Source of the DNA: Propionibacteriaceae bacterium
GTDB taxonomy: Bacteria > Actinomycetota > Actinomycetes > Propionibacteriales > Propionibacteriaceae
Assembly (NCBI GenBank): GCA_009787035.1
Contig: WRGV01000080.1
Location: 1 to 7,342 of the forward strand
Length of the DNA stretch: 7,342 nt
Direction: 5' to 3'
Below the pieces are notes generated by a model. That model searched no databases. It saw only the letters and a program-made list of their open reading frames with translations, and was not told the DNA's origin. A program made the position numbers and the translations under genes. Below are positions 1 through 6,696 of this stretch, one piece after another. Position 1 is the stretch's first letter; every line of letters starts with the position of its first letter.

Positions 1-1302
1 GGGACGCAGGTGCGGCAGCCACTGCAGCCACGCCCAGTCCGGGTCGAGCTCGGCGGTCAGGAACGAGCAGGACAGGTCGCGGGTCGCGTGGTAGGCGCAC
101 AGCTGCGTGACGATCCAGCGCAGCACCCCGGCGGTCTGGGCGTCCGGCCCGGCCACGCCCAGCACGGGATGCTCCCACAGCCGCACGCCCACCGGAATGT
201 CCGGCAGCAGCTGTTCGTCCTCGCTTGTCAGGCCCGTGATCTTGATGGTGGACGGCACAGCGGTCGTGCCCAGGCGCAGCGCCAGAGAGTCGTCGTCCTG
301 GCGGCGCCGTTCCCACAGCCTGTGGTCGGGCAGCAGGCAGGTCAGATAGGTGGCGGCCGCGTCCGGAAGCTCGTCGCGCAGCCGCTGCGTCTCGGCCCGC
401 ACGCCCGCCGCCAGCTGGTCCTGCGCCGCCGCGAGCCTCGTCTCGTACTCGCGCACGGCCGCCTTGTAGTCGAGCACGCCCGAGCGCCGGTCGGAGATGA
501 CGTTGAACAGCATCATCAGCGGGCTCAGCAGCACCATGAGCAGGTACATCGCCGAGTGCATCGTGGCGAACATGATGCCGCCGAGCGCCAGCGGCGCGAG
601 CATCGTGGGCCAGGGGATGTGCCGCGCGGGCGGCTCGGTGGGCGCCACGGGCACGACGACCTCGGGCACGTCATGCCACGTGTCGATGCGCGGCGGCCGG
701 ATGAAGTTCAGCCAGCCGGGGTCGCCGGGCTCGATATGCGCGTCGGGCTCGCGGGCCTCGCGCAGCATGAGCAGGGACGATCCGATGCGCAGCGTCATGC
801 CGTGCTCGAACGGCACCGGATGCTCGCCGATCTGCACATCGTCCACGAACGTGCCGTTGCTCGATCCCAGATCGGTGACCGTGACGCCGTCCTTGGTCAC
901 CGTGAGCAGCGCATGCCAGCGCGAGAGCAGCGGGTCGGACCACGAGATGCCCGTCCCGCGTCCGAGCTCGTGCTCGCCGAACGGCAGGGCGAACACCCCA
1001 CCCGCGGCCGGTCCGGCGACGATGTGCAGCTGCAGGCCGGACGTCGTCAGCTCCGGCACCTCCGGTTGCGCGCCGTTCACGCCGACCCGCTGCCCGAAGC
1101 GCAGCCCGGAACCGGACAGCGTGTTGGCGGTGTGGGGTTCCAGCTGCAGGCCGGCGCGCTGCGGGATGTCCAGCGCCGCGTTGCGCAGGCCGAACACGGC
1201 GCCCACCGCGTCTCCCACGGCGGTGACCGACGCGGTGTCCTCGCAGCGGATCAGGACGTCCTGCGTGGACGTCGGCGTCTCTACGGTCACGGCGATGCGC
1301 AT
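1..1302 (-). CDS. FHA-domain FtsK/SpoIIIE (EssC/EccC-like) type VII secretion ATPase, N-terminal part; runs off left edge
   Basis: The 434 visible residues are the N-terminal half of a membrane-anchored secretion ATPase. Residues about 1-85 are a small beta-rich domain, perhaps a divergent first FHA or ubiquitin-like fold. Residues about 90-182 are an FHA domain with its hallmark residues: G114-R115, S127, H130 and the SSNGT run with N149. Two hydrophobic segments follow at about 231-248 and 250-268, then a charged, helical, probably coiled segment (about 272-312) and a further domain leading to the ATPase modules. The order FHA, two membrane helices, linker is that of EssC in Firmicutes type VIIb systems. 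The Walker motifs lie outside the window, so ATPase function is inferred. The start ATG is 12 bases after the kinase stop and has only a weak ribosome site, which suggests translational coupling. An FHA-bearing non-EssC FtsK protein cannot be excluded. Confidence 0.85.
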   Translation of the reverse strand, partial: MRIAVTVETPTSTQDVLIRCEDTASVTAVGDAVGAVFGLRNAALDIPQRAGLQLEPHTANTLSGSGLRFGQRVGVNGAQPEVPELTTSGLQLHIVAGPAAGGVFALPFGEHELGRGTGISWSDPLLSRWHALLTVTKDGVTVTDLGSSNGTFVDDVQIGEHPVPFEHGMTLRIGSSLLMLREAREPDAHIEPGDPGWLNFIRPPRIDTWHDVPEVVVPVAPTEPPARHIPWPTMLAPLALGGIMFATMHSAMYLLMVLLSPLMMLFNVISDRRSGVLDYKAAVREYETRLAAAQDQLAAGVRAETQRLRDELPDAAATYLTCLLPDHRLWERRRQDDDSLALRLGTTAVPSTIKITGLTSEDEQLLPDIPVGVRLWEHPVLGVAGPDAQTAGVLRWIVTQLCAYHATRDLSCSFLTAELDPDWAWLQWLPHLRP

Positions 1303-1314
1303 GGGAAGTTCGTC

Positions 1315-3357
1315 CTAGCTCGGCTGCATGGTGATGGGGAAGGTGGTCTGCCCGGAGTCAAGCTCGCCGATGGTGACCTGCAGGAAGCATGTCGGCGTCG
1401 GCTGCTGGGCGACCGTGTGGTTGCCGGTGACCAGCACCTGCGGGCATGCGCGCACGGTCACGTCCGACAGCCCGGCGCCGTCGGTCAGCGAGAGCAGCAG
1501 GTCGGTGGCCTGGTAGTCGAGCGTGTCGTTGCGCAGCAGGATGTCGGACGACCCGGCGGTTCCGCTGTCCGCGGAGGGGCTGGGGGACGATCCGGCCGCG
1601 CCCGGCCAGGTGGGCACGACCGAGTACAGCACGGGCGTGGTCGCACCGGTCAGCTGCACGGCCCCGACCTGCACCTGGATGCCCTGGATGCGCTGCAGCG
1701 CGAACGCGTCGCCGGTGATCTGCCCCAGCGCGGTCGCGGTGGTGCTTTGCAGGTCGGACAGCCAGGTGTCCAGGCTGGACGGGTTGGCCCCGGTGATCTG
1801 CAGCTGCACGGCCTGGGACTGTCCCGCCGTCAGCGTCACCGGCAGCCCGTAGCTGCACGGCGTGGTGACGCCGTCGTGCGACGCGGTCAGGCCGGTCAGC
1901 GTCACGCCCGTCGCGGTGACTCCGGGGCAGGTCGCTCCGGTGCTCGGGAAGGCGATCAGCACGTCGCCGGACAGCCCGGTCGAGCGGGGCGCGCGCAGCG
2001 TCACGGTGAGTCCGATGCCGCCGTTCGCCCCGGTGGCATCGAACGATTCGTCCAGACCAGTGGGGTAGTCGGGGGCCTCGGCGTGCGCGGGCGTCCAGGC
2101 CGGATGCGCCGGGGCCGCGGCGCGCGACCCGAATCCGGGATGCACCATCGTCACCAGCAGCACGACGGCCACGACGACCACGACCACTGCGGCGCTCACG
2201 ACGGGCAGCAGCCAGCGCGGCCGCTGAGCCGGGACGGGGGCGGCCACCTGCGAGGCCAGCTGGGGGCGAGCCGGCCGGGCGACCGGGGTCGCCAGCATCG
2301 TCTGCTGGTCGTCGACTGCGGCGTCCAGCGCCGCCAGCGCCCGGGCCGTGCCGGGCTGGGCGGCCGGGACGGGCGTGTGCGTGGCCGGCGGTGGGGTCGC
2401 CAGCATGGTTGCGCCGATGTCCCCGGAAGCGACCTGCACGTGGATGGCCTGCCCGAAGATGTCCTGTTCGGCGGTGGGCAGCGTCTGCCAGGACAACGGT
2501 TGTGGCTGCATCGGCAGCGCCGGGCCGGCCAGCGCGTCGTCCGGAAGCCCGCGCAGCGCCTGCGCCACGCGGTCGGCCGGCAGGCGGTCGTGGGGATCCT
2601 TGGCCAGCATGTCCGCGATGATCTGCCACAGCCGCGGGTCGAGGCCCTCGGGCCGCGGGGCGATCATCGTCACGTGCCGCAGCCCCACGGTCAGCGCCGT
2701 GCCGTCCCCGGCGAACGGGGTGCGCCCGGCGAGCAGCTCGTAGAGCAGCACGCCGCACGCGTACACGTCCGAGGCCGCGCTGAACGATCCGGCCGAGAAC
2801 AGCTCGGGCGGCATGTAGGCGGGCGTGCCGAGCAGGCCGGTGACCTGCACTGTCGCGTCGTCCGACAGCCGGGCGATGCCGAAGTCGCCGAGGCGGACGT
2901 CCGCACTTCCCGGATTGTCTGAGCTTGTCAAGAGCACATTGTCGGGCTTGACGTCGCGGTGGAGGACGCCGTGGGCGTGCGCGTAAGCCAGGCCGTCGAG
3001 CACGGCGCAGGCCAACGGGACGGCCACCGAGGGCGTCAGTGTGCCCCACCGGTGCAGGAACTCGGCCAGCGTGCCCCCGGGGACGTACTCCATCACGATG
3101 GCGAGCACCGAGCCTTCGGCCACCAGGTCGACGACGCGCACGATGGCCGGGTGGCGCAGCGCCAGCAGCACGCTGCGCTCCTGGACGAAGCGGGCGACGA
3201 TCTCGGGGTTCTGCGCCCACTGCGGGTGCAGCAGCTTTGCGGCGAGCAGCGTGCCCGTCTCCAGGTCGCGGGCCGCCCACACCTCGCCCATGACGCCCGA
3301 GCCCAAGGGCTTGATCAGCTCATAACGGCTGCCCAGATGGCGAGTTTCAGCGGGCAT
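1315..3357 (-). CDS. Transmembrane Ser/Thr protein kinase (Hanks type) with non-PASTA extracellular domain
   Basis: This 680-residue protein phosphorylates Ser/Thr, by family. The kinase domain (about 11-270) is complete: Gly-rich loop GSGVMG (19-24), catalytic Lys K41, HRDVKPDN (133-140), DFG (158-160), an activation loop with several Thr, and MPPE (182-185) in place of APE. A Pro/Ala-rich juxtamembrane segment (about 275-380) carries TMLATP twice (317-322 and 353-358). One membrane helix, rich in Val, spans about 382-405. The outer part (about 406-680) is rich in Thr, Gly and Val, probably beta-stranded, and has four Cys that could form two disulfides; there are no PASTA repeats. A longer reading frame extends upstream, but the ATG at 3357 has GGAGGT five bases before it and is where kinase similarity begins. 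It lies between the WXG100 and ATPase genes in one operon, so secretion control is its likely job; no substrate can be read from the sequence. Confidence 0.93.
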   Translation of the reverse strand: MPAETRHLGSRYELIKPLGSGVMGEVWAARDLETGTLLAAKLLHPQWAQNPEIVARFVQERSVLLALRHPAIVRVVDLVAEGSVLAIVMEYVPGGTLAEFLHRWGTLTPSVAVPLACAVLDGLAYAHAHGVLHRDVKPDNVLLTSSDNPGSADVRLGDFGIARLSDDATVQVTGLLGTPAYMPPELFSAGSFSAASDVYACGVLLYELLAGRTPFAGDGTALTVGLRHVTMIAPRPEGLDPRLWQIIADMLAKDPHDRLPADRVAQALRGLPDDALAGPALPMQPQPLSWQTLPTAEQDIFGQAIHVQVASGDIGATMLATPPPATHTPVPAAQPGTARALAALDAAVDDQQTMLATPVARPARPQLASQVAAPVPAQRPRWLLPVVSAAVVVVVVAVVLLVTMVHPGFGSRAAAPAHPAWTPAHAEAPDYPTGLDESFDATGANGGIGLTVTLRAPRSTGLSGDVLIAFPSTGATCPGVTATGVTLTGLTASHDGVTTPCSYGLPVTLTAGQSQAVQLQITGANPSSLDTWLSDLQSTTATALGQITGDAFALQRIQGIQVQVGAVQLTGATTPVLYSVVPTWPGAAGSSPSPSADSGTAGSSDILLRNDTLDYQATDLLLSLTDGAGLSDVTVRACPQVLVTGNHTVAQQPTPTCFLQVTIGELDSGQTTFPITMQPS
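2285..2406. repeat. Two 14-bp direct repeats encoding a repeated MLATP motif in the kinase
   Basis: The 14 bases ggggtcgccagcat occur at 2285-2298 and 2393-2406, inside the kinase gene. Read on the minus strand they encode MLATP, and both copies are preceded by Thr, giving TMLATP twice in the cytoplasmic linker just before the membrane helix. The flanking sequence is not repeated, so the peptide motif rather than the DNA is probably what is conserved. See the finding on possible phosphosites. Confidence 0.6.
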
Positions 3358-3398
3358 GGCACACCTCCGGGGTTGCAGGACGGCGATCGGGACACAGA

Positions 3399-3432
3399 AA
3401 GCTTCCCCCTCACGTGAGCAAGGGGGAAGCTT
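3399..3432 (-). terminator. Terminator-like hairpin / attenuator between WXG100 and kinase genes
   Basis: A perfect 12-bp inverted repeat (aagcttccccct at 3399-3410, agggggaagctt at 3421-3432) encloses a 10-base loop. On the minus-strand transcript the stem is followed by a short, imperfect U run (UUUCUGU). It lies in the 88-base gap after the WXG100 stop and before the kinase ribosome site. There is no better promoter in that gap, so partial termination with read-through to the kinase and ATPase fits best; it could also protect the 3' end of the WXG100 message. The loop and right arm also contain the palindrome CTCACGTGAG (3409-3418), which could form a competing fold. Confidence 0.65.
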
Positions 3433-3445
3433 GTGGGAGTTGGGT

Positions 3446-3721
3446 TCAGATCTGGTCGGGTGCGCCCGTGGCTGCGGCCAGGGCGTTGTGCTGGGACTTG
3501 ACGCTGTTCGAGGCCTCGGCCAGCGCATTCTGCAGGTTGGTGAAAGTGGGGCTGAACTGCTGCCAGGCCGAGCGGAACTTGTCTGCGTTGACGCCCGTCC
3601 ACACGGTGTTGCCGAGCGCGGTGTCCAGCGTGCTCTTCAGATCGGCCGCCTCGTTGGACGCCTTGTCCAGGCTGGTCTTCAGTGTCTTCAGTGTTGCGAG
3701 CTCGCCACCGACAACTGCCAT
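3446..3721 (-). CDS. WXG100-family (EsxA-like) type VII secretion protein
   Basis: This 91-residue protein has the size and form of a WXG100 secretion substrate or structural partner: two helices joined by a turn with W41-T42-G43 at mid-length, followed by a second amphipathic helix (about 45-82). There is no signal peptide, as the family is exported by FtsK/EssC-type ATPases. The reading frame extends upstream, but the ATG at 3721 has AAAGGAG eight bases before it and gives the normal family length. The C-terminus lacks an obvious YxxxD/E export signal, as is common in the EsxA half of a pair. No second WXG100 gene is visible. It is the first gene of the operon, with the hairpin at 3399-3432 downstream, which suggests it is made in excess over the kinase and ATPase. 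An IS remnant lies immediately upstream. Confidence 0.9.
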   Translation of the reverse strand: MAVVGGELATLKTLKTSLDKASNEAADLKSTLDTALGNTVWTGVNADKFRSAWQQFSPTFTNLQNALAEASNSVKSQHNALAAATGAPDQI

Positions 3722-3791
3722 GGTGATCGCTCCTTTCACATTCCTCTGTTCAGCGAATGCGGCGGCACGCATGGTGTCGTTGCAAGCTCAT

Positions 3792-3800
3792 ATTCTGCCA
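3792..3800 (-). promoter_or_regulatory. Weak extended -10 candidate for the WXG100 operon
   Basis: On the minus strand TGG-CAGAAT (3800-3792) resembles an extended -10 element (TGnTATAAT). Transcription would start near 3785, giving a leader of about 64 bases before the WXG100 ATG. No convincing -35 box is seen. It lies in the short lower-GC stretch between the IS remnant and the gene. It is the best candidate there, but it is weak. Confidence 0.2.
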
Positions 3801-3811
3801 CTATTTCGCGC

Positions 3812-5143
3812 GTGCGTGCGCCCCATCCGGCGCCGTGGCGGGCAGTCCGAGCTGGACGGTGTGGCGGGGCAAGCACGTTGACGTCGAGTGCGTCGGCCAG
3901 CTCCTGGGCGAACGGTCCGGATCCTGTGGCCCGACACGAGCCGGGCAAGGTGCTGTTGGATGTCGCGCTGGCGGTCGCCGCGGGCGGGGACTGCCTGGCC
4001 GACGCTGGACTGCTGCGCGACGAGCCGGGCGTGTACGGCAAGGTCGCCTCTGACCCGACGGTTTCGCGGCTGTTCGCGCTGCTGGGGAAAGATCCCGGCA
4101 AGGCGGAACGACTGGTGGACAAGGCCCGCGCGACGGCCCGGGCCCGCGTGTGGTCCCTTGCCGGCCAGCACGCCGCCATGAGCATCACGGATCCGCTGGT
4201 CATCGACGTGGACGCCACGCTGGTGACGGTCCACGCGGACAAACAGGGAGCACGGCCGACGTTCAAGAAGGGCTACGGGCACCATCCGTTGTGCGCGTTC
4301 GCCGACCACGGGCAGCCCGGCACGGGCGAGCCGCTGGAGATGCTGCTGCGGGCGGGCAACGCCGGATCGAACACCGCCGCCGACCATATCAGTGTCACGC
4401 GTGCGGCGCTGGCGCAGCTGCCCGTGGCGGCCAGCAAGAAGATCCTGGTCCGTGCCGACGGGGCGGGCGGCACCCAGGAATATGTCGCATGGCTGGCCGG
4501 CAAGGGCGTGCAGTACTGCGTCGGGTTCAAACTGCCAGACGACACCGCCAGCATCTACCACCAGATCCCCGGATCCGCGTGGGAACCCGCACTCGACGCC
4601 GGCGACGAGCCCCGCGACGGCGCGTGGGTGTCCGAATGGACCGGGATGCTCGACCTTGCCGGATGGGCAGACGGGATGCGGGTCATCGTGCGGCGGGAAC
4701 GGCCCCACCCCGGCGCGCAGCTGAGGTTCGACGACGTCGACGGCTACCGGCTGACCGCGTTCGCCACCAACACCCGCCAAGGGCAACTGCAAACCCTGGA
4801 ACTGGCCCGCCGCCGCCGTGCCCGCTGCGAGGACCGCATCCGGGTTGGCAAACACGCCGGCCTGAACGAGTTCCCGCTGCAAGGCTTCGACCAGAACAGG
4901 ATCTGGTGCCTGATCATCCAACTCGCCGGCGAACTGCTCGCCTGGGCCCAGATGCTCGCCCTGGCCGGGCATGAGGCCCGCCGCCGGGAACCGAAACGCT
5001 TACGGCTGCGTCTCCTGAACTGTCCCGCCGAGATCATCCGCTCCGACCGCCGCCGCGTCCTGCGGTTCAAGCAAACCCACCCCTGGGCCTGGCTGCTCGC
5101 CGAAGCGCTCGCCCGGCGCCACAAGATGCCCACCCCTCGCTGA
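3812..5143 (+). CDS. IS1380-family transposase, N-terminus degenerate; probable pseudogene
   Basis: From a GTG at 3812 the frame encodes 443 residues. From ARHEPGK (40-46) onward it matches my recollection of actinobacterial IS1380 transposases almost throughout. The DDE-type catalytic residues are present: an Asp in IDVDAT (131-136), D216 in RADGAGG and E340 in CEDRIR. The GNAGSNTAADH stretch (182-192) and FDQNRIW near the end are also family-typical. The first about 40 residues do not resemble the family. Weak similarity (SGAVAG) appears instead in another frame at about 3826-3843, with spacing to the conserved core close to that of intact relatives, which suggests a frameshift between about 3843 and 3878. 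With the missing left end of the element, this points to an inactive copy. The start shown is only the first usable codon in frame; no ribosome site supports it. Confidence 0.75.
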   Translation: MRAPHPAPWRAVRAGRCGGASTLTSSASASSWANGPDPVARHEPGKVLLDVALAVAAGGDCLADAGLLRDEPGVYGKVASDPTVSRLFALLGKDPGKAERLVDKARATARARVWSLAGQHAAMSITDPLVIDVDATLVTVHADKQGARPTFKKGYGHHPLCAFADHGQPGTGEPLEMLLRAGNAGSNTAADHISVTRAALAQLPVAASKKILVRADGAGGTQEYVAWLAGKGVQYCVGFKLPDDTASIYHQIPGSAWEPALDAGDEPRDGAWVSEWTGMLDLAGWADGMRVIVRRERPHPGAQLRFDDVDGYRLTAFATNTRQGQLQTLELARRRRARCEDRIRVGKHAGLNEFPLQGFDQNRIWCLIIQLAGELLAWAQMLALAGHEARRREPKRLRLRLLNCPAEIIRSDRRRVLRFKQTHPWAWLLAEALARRHKMPTPR

Positions 5144-5310
5144 CCAGCGCCACTCGCGAGCCACCACGACCAAGACGGCACTCGCCGCCCCCAACCACCA
5201 ACACCAGAAAGGAGCACCAACCAGACACCAGGCCCCACGGCCACCAACACCATGCACCCGTATCAAACCCGGGCATTCACCGACCCCAACAAGCCAACAC
5301 AACCAACCCA
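5144..5310 (+). terminator. C/A-rich, G-poor tail of the IS element, possible Rho-loading region
   Basis: After the transposase stop there is no gene for about 240 bases. By my count 5161-5310 contains 22 G and 6 T in 150 bases, so A plus C makes up about 81 per cent, in a genome otherwise rich in both G and C. A C-rich, G-poor, unstructured transcript is the known hallmark of Rho utilisation sites, so this tail may stop transposase transcription before it runs antisense into the lipoprotein gene. No intrinsic hairpin with a U run is seen. An AAAGGAG at 5208-5214 has no start codon at a useful distance. Confidence 0.35.
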
Positions 5311-5323
5311 TGAAAGATCGAGG
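5308..5323 (+). repeat. Right terminal repeat of the IS1380-family element
   Basis: The sequence ccatgaaagatcgagg lies 164 bases after the transposase stop. Its reverse complement begins CCTCGATCTTTCAT, which agrees with the IS1380-family end pattern starting CC, as I recall it. The exact outer base is uncertain, and no left partner is present in the window. Confidence 0.5.
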
Positions 5324-5386
5324 CCAGATCGCCCGTTCACTGCTGAAGACCGGTGGCTTCCGCCCGAAACTACGCTGGGGGGCATC

Positions 5387-6319
5387 TCAATGGAGCCCAA
5401 CGCTCTCCAGGACGACTTCCGCTTTGGCCACGCGTTGGGATGCCTCCGCGCGAAGTGCGGTCAGCTCGGCTTGATGCTGGTTTATCAGTGCCTGCTCGTA
5501 TCCCGCTTGCAGATTCGCATACTGCTGGGTGACGCCCAACTGGTCGTTGCAGGTAGCTGAAGCCAACACGGCTTTGAGAATTTGTTCTTGCGGCCAGGTT
5601 TGGTCGAGTTTGGCTTTGATGCCTGGATACTCCTCTCTTGGATTGGTGTCAAGTACATAGCCCGCGTTCTTCAGGCAGAGTTCCATCTGGCTGCTGAGGG
5701 TTGAATAGACCGGGCTGTTGGTGACGCGGTCGTTGGCGTCAGTGCGGTATCGGAAAGCATTGGCAGCGGCGGTATCGCCGTTCATGGACAGGTCAACGGC
5801 AAGCGGCGTCAGCGTATTAACGGCCGGATCGTCTTGGCATGCGGCCATCTTGTCATCGCTGGCGTGCATCGTGGTGCCAAGTTCCATGCCGATCTTGCTG
5901 CGCGGATACCAGCCGTTCTGCGCGATGTATGCAGCGTTCCACCAGCCTCCGATCCAGTTTGGTTCGTCGATGCCGAAGTCAGTCTGCAGCATCCCGGCCG
6001 CGTTCTGTATCTCCTGCGGTGAGACTTGCTGCCCGCCTGCAAGACAGCGCGCAAAAGCGATATCGCGTGCCCCCATGACGATCGAGATCTCGCGGGAGGT
6101 CATCCCAAACTGATCGAGTGGCAACTCAATCGTCGCCTTGGTGTAGTCCAGCGTAGCCTGCGCCGGTACGGGACTAAGCGGCGTCTGTGTGGGGTCAGTC
6201 GGCTGCCCGCATCCACACAGTGTGACACTGATCAGACAGATGCCCACAAGACTGCAAATACGGATTCTGCCCGGGTGGGCAGTTGCTCTCCCGGGGCGTA
6301 GCAGAACTGGCAATTGCAC
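5387..6319 (-). CDS. Predicted secreted lipoprotein of unknown function with four conserved-style Cys
   Basis: I do not recognise a named family. A short basic stretch (RIR) and a hydrophobic run (ICSLVGICLISVTL) are followed by CGC, a plausible lipobox (L-C-G-C), so the protein should be lipid-anchored outside the membrane. The rest is soluble, Ala/Gln/Asp-rich and mostly helical. It has Cys at 92, 161, 215 and 257, the last three in the settings AACQDD, ELCLKNAGY and ATCNDQ, which could make two disulfides. The last 45 residues look like one long amphipathic helix. The start is uncertain: there is no ATG or clear ribosome site. The GTG at 6319, two bases after the I36-like stop, gives 310 residues; GTGs at 6328 and 6331 and a TTG at 6313 are alternatives. 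It lies second in a two-gene unit and ends 63 bases before the IS element. Base composition is less GC-rich than in the type VII-like operon. Confidence 0.8.
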   Translation of the reverse strand: MQLPVLLRPGRATAHPGRIRICSLVGICLISVTLCGCGQPTDPTQTPLSPVPAQATLDYTKATIELPLDQFGMTSREISIVMGARDIAFARCLAGGQQVSPQEIQNAAGMLQTDFGIDEPNWIGGWWNAAYIAQNGWYPRSKIGMELGTTMHASDDKMAACQDDPAVNTLTPLAVDLSMNGDTAAANAFRYRTDANDRVTNSPVYSTLSSQMELCLKNAGYVLDTNPREEYPGIKAKLDQTWPQEQILKAVLASATCNDQLGVTQQYANLQAGYEQALINQHQAELTALRAEASQRVAKAEVVLESVGLH

Positions 6320-6321
6320 CG

Positions 6322-6696
6322 TCAGCACCACCAGAAGCTGTTGGTCTTGTCGTTGAAGCCGGATGTCTTGAGATCGGGCACGTTGCCGGTGTAGTTCTTG
6401 CACGGTGCGCCGAGACCGTCGTTGTCGCAGAGTTGGATGGATTTGCCGGGTGCTCCCCGCAGTGAAGAGACTTCGTTGCTGTCCCACCAGCCAGTGTCCT
6501 TCCAGCCGCATTGCCCCGAACTGTCTTCGAAGTGTCCACCGGAATTGTCCATGGACCAACCGCCGTAATTGGCGTCCTCGAAAACCACGATGGGCTTCTG
6601 GACTTCGATTGCGCTTGCGGGTGAGGGGCCCGCGACAGCAGCAAGCCCGATTGCGGTGACAATCGTTCCAAGTGCTGCGATGATCTTCTTGTTCAG
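6322..6696 (-). CDS. Small secreted beta/gamma-crystallin-like protein (peptidase inhibitor I36-like), CTG start
   Basis: The 124-residue product begins with a clear signal peptide: NKKI n-region, hydrophobic core to about residue 22, and cleavage after ASA at 27-29. The mature 95 residues contain a VVFEDANYGGW strand motif (37-47), an SNEVSSLR turn (74-80) close to the crystallin (N/D)(N/D)xx(S/T)S calcium motif but with Ser at the first position, and a second strand pair ending near VPDL (106-109). This is the layout of bacterial beta/gamma crystallins and of peptidase inhibitor family I36. Cys at 63, 90, 99 and 124 could form two disulfides. Inhibitor activity is family inference only. There is no ATG, GTG or TTG in frame between an upstream stop (6739-6741) and the signal peptide, so CTG at 6696 with GGAG six bases upstream is the chosen start. 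It ends two bases before the tentative lipoprotein start. Confidence 0.8.
   Translation of the reverse strand: MNKKIIAALGTIVTAIGLAAVAGPSPASAIEVQKPIVVFEDANYGGWSMDNSGGHFEDSSGQCGWKDTGWWDSNEVSSLRGAPGKSIQLCDNDGLGAPCKNYTGNVPDLKTSGFNDKTNSFWWC

Larger units (their letters stand above)
3806..5323 (+). mobile_element. IS1380-family element, left end missing
   Basis: The element contains an IS1380-type DDE transposase on the plus strand and ends on the right with catgaaagatcgagg. From memory this resembles the terminal repeats of actinobacterial IS1380 elements. No matching left terminal repeat (expected form cctcgatctttcatg) is found between the WXG100 gene and the transposase, and the transposase N-terminus is degenerate, so the left end appears deleted. 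The left boundary given is approximate: it is where sequence turns GC-rich after an AT-richer stretch. No target duplication can be judged with one end missing. The remnant separates the type VII-like operon from the lipoprotein operon. Confidence 0.7.

Noticed and set aside
10..2922. A 970-codon open frame on the plus strand
   Set aside because: It is antisense to the kinase and ATPase genes. Its Arg/Gly/His/Gln-rich product is typical of a GC-rich shadow frame and has no domain; the minus-strand genes have clear motifs and ribosome sites.
3722..3745. Search for a left IS terminal repeat near gatcgctcctttcac
   Set aside because: It matches the expected end only partly, and the match is largely the reverse complement of the WXG100 ribosome site, so it is best explained by that.
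3788..4972. Long minus-strand frame opposite the transposase
   Set aside because: Low-complexity product with no recognisable domain, antisense to a well-conserved transposase.
5341..5360. Hairpin gaagaccggtggcttc as terminator of the lipoprotein unit
   Set aside because: The stem is short with mismatches and there is no U run on the minus strand.
5252..5560. Plus-strand frame of 102 codons spanning the IS right end
   Set aside because: It crosses the IS end and then runs antisense to the lipoprotein gene. The nearest AAAGGAG is about 38 bases before its ATG, too far to serve it.
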